From Flavobacteriales bacterium (GTDB lineage Bacteria > Bacteroidota > Bacteroidia > Flavobacteriales_F > PHOS-HE28): DNA of 48,946 bases. The translations under genes and the position numbers were made by a program. This document shows positions 43,535 to 48,946 of the stretch, piece after piece (position 1 is the first letter of the stretch; every line of letters begins with the position of its first letter). Location of the stretch: positions 1-48,946 of the forward strand of contig JAIOIH010000051.1 of assembly GCA_019912395.1 (NCBI GenBank). The letters are read 5' to 3'. The notes under the pieces are model-generated. The model did no database searches. It was not told where the DNA came from and was given only the letters and a program-made list of their open reading frames with translations.

Positions 43535-46138
43535 TCAGAAGCTGAAGGTGACCATGGCGAAGTAGGTGCGGCCGTACATGTAGCTGAGCTTGGGCGGGAA
43601 CTTGTCGATCTCCATGGGCACGTAGCGCAGTTGTTCGTAGCCGCCGGTGACCAGGTCGGTATTGTCCAGCACGTTGCTCACGGAAAGGTTGAAGCCGATC
43701 CGGTATTTTTTCTTCAGGCGCCAGCTTTTGGTGAAGAAGAGGTCCATGGTCACACCGTCGTCCAGCTTGGTCTGTTCGAGCAGGGTGTTCCACTGCGGGT
43801 CTTCCACCACCAGGTTGCCCAAGGCCTCGGCGGTCCGGCGGTCGGGGTTGGGGTCCAGGTAGATGTTGCCGAAGTAGTTCACATTGGCCCCGATGGACCA
43901 GAACTTGGGAGCGTTGTAACGTAGGCCCAATGATGCGGCGCGCTGCGGCATGCCACCCACGCGGTAGTTCTTCCAGTACACGGTGCGGCCCACGGCCAGG
44001 GCGGTATCGCTGTTGTCGCGGGTAATGGTCGCAGAGGGACGGGAGTTGTAGAGCGATTGTCCTTCGGCATACACGGCGGTGAGCTGCCAGGTGGGCGAGA
44101 GCTTCACCTCGGCGCCCAGTTCCAGGCCCATGTTCTGCCGGGCCACACCGGTCATGGAATAGTTCACGAAGGTGCGGTACACATCGTGGTAGAAGCTGCG
44201 CGACCAAATGCCATCGGTGGTACTGATGTAGTACAGCGTGGCCCGGCCTTTTACGCGGGGCATGCGCACCTCGTAACCGATGTCCCCGCTGAGGGCCTTC
44301 TCAGTGGTGAGCCCTTCCACTATGGCATCGCGGGTACGCGGACTGAGGTAGGCGGCCCGGGCCGTGGGTGCGTTGGACATGAAGGCTGCATTGGCGGTGA
44401 TGTATTCGCGGCCCGAGATCTTGTACACCGCACCAGCCTTCGCGCCGCCCGTGACGAAGGATTGCTTCTCACTTTCGCCGTAGGAGGTCTCCGGGAAAAG
44501 CGCCTTCTGGTAATGGCCATCCCGCCAAAAGGTGGTACTGGAAAGGGTCACGCCGACATAGCCCTCCAGCTTCTTCCACTTCTTTTCCACCTGTCCGAAC
44601 ACATTCGCAACCTTGGTCTTGATGTCATAGTCATAGCCGAACTCATCCCCTACTCGCACCACGTGGTTTGGCGTGTTCAGGTTGTTCTGTGCGGCATTGG
44701 GGTCATCGCTGTCCCGTGCGGCGAACTGGTCGAGGTCCACCCAATACTCGCCACCCAGCAGGTCCTCGATCACCTTGAAGTAGTGCGTCTTCTGGCTGTT
44801 GTAGCTGGCACCTACGGTGAGCTTCACTTCCTCCTTCAGCTCCCGGCTCCACACACTGTTCAGGGCAATACGGGTGGGGTCCGCGCGGCGGTCCTCCACG
44901 ATGTACTTGCTCCGCATGCCGGTAATGTTGTTGCCCTGTATGCCCTCGGCATCCTGCACGGTGTAGAGGTTCTTGCCATTGGCGAAATAGAGCTGCCCCC
45001 AATTGATCTGGCTGGAATTGGGATCGTTCTGCCACGCGTTGGTGAGGTCCGCTGCGATGTCGGGGTTCGTTTCGTCGTAGTAGCTGGGCAGGTAGCGGTA
45101 ATAGTCGGGCCGTGGGTCCGGTGCATCGTACCAGTTGAGCGAAGTGTAGCCGTCCCGTCCGAAGGAGTACAGCAGACTGGTGTTCCATTGGGTACGCTCG
45201 TCCGGCTTGAAGTAATGGGATAGGATGAACACGGGCTTATTATCGTTGCTCACTTTTGCGTTGCGCTTCTTCCCGTCCTGGTAGCCCCAGTTGGGATTGT
45301 AGTAATGGTCGTCGGTGAGCGTTTGGGCTTCCTGCACCGCCAGTCCTTGCCTACCGGAAACGATGGGTGCACCGAAGCCGATAAAACCGAAGCTGTGCTT
45401 TTCATTGATCTTCTTTTCCGCCGAAAAAAAGTAGGCACCGGCATTGTAGAAGGTGCCGGGCACATAGCCTTCATCGGACCAGCGCAGGGAGCCGCTCATG
45501 CTGAAGGCCCATCCATTGGCCATCATGCCCGTGTTGTACGTGCCCATGGCGCGGTTGCGATAGGTCCGGTTGGTCATGGCATAGGAGAGCCGCGTCCCTT
45601 TCCGCAGCTGGGAAGCGCGCAGGTCGATGTTGGACCAGCCGCCGATGTTCCCGAAGTTGTATCGCGAAGCACTTACCCCGGTGCGGTTTTCGGACCAGCG
45701 CGTCACATCGTTTAATCCCCCCCAGAGGGACCACGAGGCGTAGCCGCTCTCCAGATCGTTCATCACAATACCATTGACGCTGATCGGGCTGTATTCGCCC
45801 CCGAGGCCCCTTACCCGGAAACGGGCCGCACCAAAATTGTACCCTGCTGTGGCATTGAACACGTCACGCGAGGAGCGCAGGATGCCCGAAACGTCCTGTC
45901 CCGCGATCTCCGCGTCCAGATCGCTCGCCCCCACGGTGAATGATCCGGCGCGGATATCCTGTTCGATGGCCGAAGTGTCGGGGCGGATGATCCACAGGGA
46001 ACTGTCCTTTTGGCTGGCATCCGTGGTATCTGTTTGGGCGTGAAGTACCGGGGAAGTGGCCAAAATACACAGCAAGACCGCTGCGAACCTAAAGGAGATG
46101 CTTCGCGTATGGCACGTCAAAGGGTAGGGTCTTCGCAT
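43535..46138 (-). CDS. TonB-dependent outer-membrane receptor
   Basis: An 867-residue outer-membrane transporter that takes up a ligand with energy from TonB. A signal peptide (about 8-33, ending VLHAQ) is followed by a plug domain (about 60-165, with SRDVFNATAGYNFGAARFRVRG and ISVNGIVMND) and a long beta-barrel ending in the typical YFAMVTFSF with a terminal Phe. No carboxypeptidase-like N-terminal domain is present. The ATG at 46138 is chosen because the upstream frame has no signal-peptide character and overlaps the divergent gene. A perfect TACATTTG box lies 47 bases upstream. The ligand is unknown; the DUF5689 and OB-fold neighbours probably help it bind. Confidence 0.92.
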   Translation of the reverse strand: MRRPYPLTCHTRSISFRFAAVLLCILATSPVLHAQTDTTDASQKDSSLWIIRPDTSAIEQDIRAGSFTVGASDLDAEIAGQDVSGILRSSRDVFNATAGYNFGAARFRVRGLGGEYSPISVNGIVMNDLESGYASWSLWGGLNDVTRWSENRTGVSASRYNFGNIGGWSNIDLRASQLRKGTRLSYAMTNRTYRNRAMGTYNTGMMANGWAFSMSGSLRWSDEGYVPGTFYNAGAYFFSAEKKINEKHSFGFIGFGAPIVSGRQGLAVQEAQTLTDDHYYNPNWGYQDGKKRNAKVSNDNKPVFILSHYFKPDERTQWNTSLLYSFGRDGYTSLNWYDAPDPRPDYYRYLPSYYDETNPDIAADLTNAWQNDPNSSQINWGQLYFANGKNLYTVQDAEGIQGNNITGMRSKYIVEDRRADPTRIALNSVWSRELKEEVKLTVGASYNSQKTHYFKVIEDLLGGEYWVDLDQFAARDSDDPNAAQNNLNTPNHVVRVGDEFGYDYDIKTKVANVFGQVEKKWKKLEGYVGVTLSSTTFWRDGHYQKALFPETSYGESEKQSFVTGGAKAGAVYKISGREYITANAAFMSNAPTARAAYLSPRTRDAIVEGLTTEKALSGDIGYEVRMPRVKGRATLYYISTTDGIWSRSFYHDVYRTFVNYSMTGVARQNMGLELGAEVKLSPTWQLTAVYAEGQSLYNSRPSATITRDNSDTALAVGRTVYWKNYRVGGMPQRAASLGLRYNAPKFWSIGANVNYFGNIYLDPNPDRRTAEALGNLVVEDPQWNTLLEQTKLDDGVTMDLFFTKSWRLKKKYRIGFNLSVSNVLDNTDLVTGGYEQLRYVPMEIDKFPPKLSYMYGRTYFAMVTFSF

Positions 46139-46185
46139 CAACCTTGTGCGTTGGGATGGTTCCGGAGGTCCCGGTAAAAGGGTGC

Positions 46186-46193
46186 CAAATGTA
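46186..46193 (-). promoter_or_regulatory. -7 box for the TonB-receptor operon
   Basis: Read on the minus strand this is TACATTTG, a perfect TAnnTTTG match, 47 bases before the receptor ATG. TTCG lies about 20 bases further upstream in the -33 position (3 of 4 bases of TTTG). Confidence 0.55.
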
Positions 46194-46329
46194 GTGTCCA
46201 TCTCACTTCGGCCTCGAAGTGCTTGCGTTCGGATGCCGGGATCAAACAGAAAGTTGATCGTCCCATGCGCCGGAGCGCCCTCGTTTCGCGTCATGGCCCA
46301 AGGAGTGGCGCCGTTGCCGCCCAATGCCG

Positions 46330-46337
46330 TAGTTTTG
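46330..46337 (+). promoter_or_regulatory. Possible -7 box for the second adhesin gene
   Basis: TAGTTTTG is a perfect TAnnTTTG match, 8 bases before the ATG at 46346; this would leave a leader of only a few bases. Confidence 0.4.
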
Positions 46338-46345
46338 AAGGTTGA

Positions 46346-48946
46346 ATGATGCGTTTTCCCGTGAATAGCACACGTCTTCCCCTCCGTATTCCCGCCCATC
46401 GCCCTCTGCGCGTGGCCATGGCCGCGCTGGCATTGGTCTTTGGTCTTCAGGCCCAGGCTGCCCATGTGCTTGGCGGGGACATTACCTACGTCTGCCAAGG
46501 AGGGAACAACTATCTCGTTACGTTGGACCTGTTCTACGATTGCTCCGGAACACCCGCCCTGCCCCAAACGATCGAGTATACCAGTGCCTGTGGAAGCTCC
46601 AGCGTGGTTGTTCCCGCGCCCCCTCCCGTGGAGGTGAGCCAGATCTGTCCAGCGCAGCTACCCAATAGTACGTGCAACGGAGGTGGCTTGCAAGGCGTCA
46701 ACCTGTACAGCTTTCAAACAGTGGTGAACCTTCCGCCCTGTGCAGGCGGCTGGCTCTTGTCGTGGGTCTCCTGTTGCCGTGCCACCACGCTGAATCTGGT
46801 CGGAGCCTCAGGGACCTACTTGGAGGCGACGGTACACAATGAGATCTCGGGGTGCAGCGATTCCCCCGTTTTTACGGAAAACTCTGTGCCCTATGTGTGC
46901 GTGGGGCAGCCCGTGAACTACAATTTTGGTGTTACCGACCCCAATGGCCAACAGCTGGCCTATTCCTTGATCACCGCCAGGGGGTTCGCCGACAGTTCCA
47001 CCCCGATCAACTACAAGCCGACATTCACCAGTGGAGAGCCCATACCGGGCACTGTCCTTGATCCGGTCACCGGGCAGTTGACGTTCACACCGCCATCGAT
47101 CGGCAAGTATGTTTTCGTGGTGCAGATCGATCAATACGATGTGAACGGGGTGCTCATCGGCACGGTGATGCGGGATATCATGGTGGTCGCGTTGGCCTGT
47201 TCCGGGTCATCACCCGGTGCGGACGCGCCGGCCGTGCTAACAGGTCCGGGTGGTCCGGGTGATCCCCCGGCAGGAGGAAGCTTGGTCACGGCCCCCAATG
47301 CCATCGAGGTCTGTAACGGATCCCCCTTCTGCTTCAGCCTGACCTTCTCCGATCCGGATGCGGCCGATGTCCTGTCCATCACCTCCCAGGCCGCAACGCT
47401 ATTGCCGGGTAGCACCATCTCCATTTCCGGTACCAATCCCAAAACGATCACCATCTGTTGGACGGGTGATATCAACAACAGTCCGGTGAACCTGCTTTTG
47501 CAAGTGAACGACGGGGCCTGCCCCATCGTGAACTCCACTTCCGTCGCGGTGAACATTCTCTCGGTGGAGCCGATCGCGGGTGCGCCTGATGCTGGATCGA
47601 ACGCCAACGTGCTGGTTTGTCCCACCGCTTCATCGTTCAACTTGATCGATGAATTGGGTGGAACGCCGAATGCTACCGGCATTTGGACAGCTCCCGATAA
47701 TAGCATCCATGGTCCACAGTTCGACCCGAGCACGGATGTGGCCGGGGTATACACCTATACCGTGGGCAATGCATGCATGAACGTTAGTGCCACGGTCACG
47801 GTCAGTTTCACGGCAGGAACACCTGATGCGGGCGCCGACGGTACCTTGAATGTCTGCGGCAATTCCGCTCCGGTGCCGCTGATCTCGGGCTTGGGCGGAA
47901 CACCGGATGCAACCGGTAGCTGGACCCGTGCGGGAGCACCGGTCGGGCCCAATTACGATCCCGCCACACAAGCTCCGGGCATTTTCGTCTATACCGTTCC
48001 GGGAGGTGGCGGTTGTGCCGATGCTTCCGCCACGGTAACAGTGGCGGAAGTGGCTCCGGCAAACGCGGGCACAAGCCGTGCGATCAGCATCTGCTCCAAT
48101 GGTGTAGCGATCAACCTGCGCGATTCCTTGGGCGGCGCGCCTGCTGCCGGTGGAAGCTGGAGCGGCCCCAGCCCGGTAGTGGGCGGGATGTTCGATCCGG
48201 CTTCGATGTTGCCGGGACCGTACGTGTACACGGTCACGGGCACGGCCCCCTGCTCGAACGCCACGGCCACGGTGACGGTGGCCGAACAGAATCCAGTGAG
48301 CGCTGGCACGAGCCGTTCGATCAGCATCTGCGCGAATGGCGCCGCGATCAATCTGCGGGACTCACTGGGCGGCGCACCCGCTGCCGGTGGCACATGGAGC
48401 GGCCCCAGCCCTGTAGTGGGCGGGATGTACGATCCGGCTTCGATGTTGCCGGGACCATACGTGTACACGGTTACTGGTGTGGCACCGTGCGCGAACTCCA
48501 CGGCCACGGTAACGGTCGCGGAAGTGGCTCCGGCAAATGCGGGCACGAGCCGTGCGATCAGCATCTGCTCCAATGGTGTAGCGATCAACCTGCGCGATTC
48601 CTTGGGCGGCGCGCCTGCTGCCGGTGGAAGCTGGAGCGGCCCCAGCCCTGTAGTGGGCGGGATGTACGATCCGGCTTCGATGTTGCCGGGACCGTACGTG
48701 TACACGGTCACGGGCACGGCCCCCTGCTCGAACGCCACGGCCACGGTGACGGTGAACGAGAACGCCCCGGTGGACGCTGGGACCGATGCCACGGTGGATG
48801 TCTGCGCGAGCGGTGTGGCGATCAACCTCTTCGACTCCCTCGGCGGCACGCCTGCCGCAGGCGGCACGTGGAGCGGCGGCCTGGTGGGCGGGATGTACGA
48901 CCCTGCGGTACACGCCCCCGGTGCGTTCGTGTACACGGTGACGGGC
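46346..48946 (+). CDS. Second repeat adhesin-like exported protein, 3'-incomplete
   Basis: The frame is open for 867 codons to the window end. After a long basic N-region and a hydrophobic signal core (about 24-38, ending GLQAQA) comes a Cys-rich domain (about 39-290) clearly related to the N-terminal domain of the giant adhesin. Shared features are VLGGDITYVC against AMGGELSYTC, SWVSCCRAT against SWSLCCRNN, and VLDPVTGQLTFTP against VLDPQTGTMTVTP. A linker domain follows, then six repeats of about 79 residues from about residue 409 (plan AGTxxxISIC...DSLGGxPAAGGTWSGP...GMYDPA...YVYTVTG). ATGs at 46346 and 46349 are both possible. The C-terminus, probably a T9SS sorting domain, lies outside the window. 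Confidence 0.85.
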   Translation, partial: MMRFPVNSTRLPLRIPAHRPLRVAMAALALVFGLQAQAAHVLGGDITYVCQGGNNYLVTLDLFYDCSGTPALPQTIEYTSACGSSSVVVPAPPPVEVSQICPAQLPNSTCNGGGLQGVNLYSFQTVVNLPPCAGGWLLSWVSCCRATTLNLVGASGTYLEATVHNEISGCSDSPVFTENSVPYVCVGQPVNYNFGVTDPNGQQLAYSLITARGFADSSTPINYKPTFTSGEPIPGTVLDPVTGQLTFTPPSIGKYVFVVQIDQYDVNGVLIGTVMRDIMVVALACSGSSPGADAPAVLTGPGGPGDPPAGGSLVTAPNAIEVCNGSPFCFSLTFSDPDAADVLSITSQAATLLPGSTISISGTNPKTITICWTGDINNSPVNLLLQVNDGACPIVNSTSVAVNILSVEPIAGAPDAGSNANVLVCPTASSFNLIDELGGTPNATGIWTAPDNSIHGPQFDPSTDVAGVYTYTVGNACMNVSATVTVSFTAGTPDAGADGTLNVCGNSAPVPLISGLGGTPDATGSWTRAGAPVGPNYDPATQAPGIFVYTVPGGGGCADASATVTVAEVAPANAGTSRAISICSNGVAINLRDSLGGAPAAGGSWSGPSPVVGGMFDPASMLPGPYVYTVTGTAPCSNATATVTVAEQNPVSAGTSRSISICANGAAINLRDSLGGAPAAGGTWSGPSPVVGGMYDPASMLPGPYVYTVTGVAPCANSTATVTVAEVAPANAGTSRAISICSNGVAINLRDSLGGAPAAGGSWSGPSPVVGGMYDPASMLPGPYVYTVTGTAPCSNATATVTVNENAPVDAGTDATVDVCASGVAINLFDSLGGTPAAGGTWSGGLVGGMYDPAVHAPGAFVYTVTG
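48044..48754 (+). repeat. Near-identical 237-bp repeats two units apart
   Basis: Blocks 48044-48280 and 48518-48754 are 237 bp each, 474 bp apart, and differ at only four positions; just one changes an amino acid (Phe to Tyr in GMFDPA/GMYDPA). The unit between them (48281-48517) is more diverged. This pattern points to a recent copy of one unit onto another, or duplication of a two-unit block. Confidence 0.85.

Noticed and set aside
48044-48754. Possible CRISPR or transposon repeats
   Set aside because: The 237-bp units are in frame, encode a regular beta-sandwich-like motif and continue as protein repeats on both sides.

Overview
The window is typical Bacteroidota chromosome and most likely comes from a GC-rich relative of the Flavobacteriales. 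The evidence is several proteins with type IX secretion system (T9SS) sorting domains, a PorP/SprF protein, a PorE-like OmpA protein, DUF5686 and DUF5689 proteins, a TonB-dependent receptor, and promoter-like TAnnTTyG boxes just upstream of many genes. No tRNA, rRNA, insertion sequence or CRISPR array was seen. The placement rests on gene content, not on a marker phylogeny.

Layout. Bases 1-6383 hold a run of three secreted-protein genes: a 5'-incomplete beta-helix protein with a T9SS type A tail, a beta-propeller protein with the same kind of tail, and a small exported protein. Bases 6609-8085 carry the translation/nucleotide pair pyrH-frr, with repeat-rich spacers on both sides of pyrH. On the minus strand follows a radical SAM/SPASM protein (8109-9131). 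Next come a DUF5686 outer-membrane protein (9288-11759) and an apparent operon of an RND/MMPL exporter, rfbA and a polyprenyl diphosphate synthase (12019-16303). A TIGR01777 epimerase-like protein and an unknown exported protein lie on the minus strand (16297-18185), with a small unknown gene divergent from them. The TCA-cycle pair sucA-odhB (18913-23078) is followed directly by a compact candidate type II restriction-modification pair, a C5-cytosine methyltransferase and a PD-(D/E)XK-like protein (23177-25000).

The most striking region is 25838-38704. A protein of about 3,227 residues carries 31 copies of an 80-90 residue repeat and ends in a gliding-motility-associated (CHU_C, type B) sorting domain. 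It is followed immediately by porP/sprF and a PorE-like TPR/propeller/OmpA gene, with a strong terminator after the third gene. This looks like a complete module for making, exporting and anchoring one giant surface adhesin. A second protein with the same N-terminal domain but a different repeat family starts at 46346 and runs off the end of the window. Between them lie a SAM methyltransferase, an MscS channel, and a minus-strand operon of a TonB-dependent receptor, a DUF5689 lipoprotein and an OB-fold-like secreted protein (40834-46138).

Several palindromic or inverted-repeat elements occur between genes. Two of them sit in frame inside genes, at flexible inter-domain linkers: one in the propeller protein (5801-5838) and one in odhB (22144-22195).
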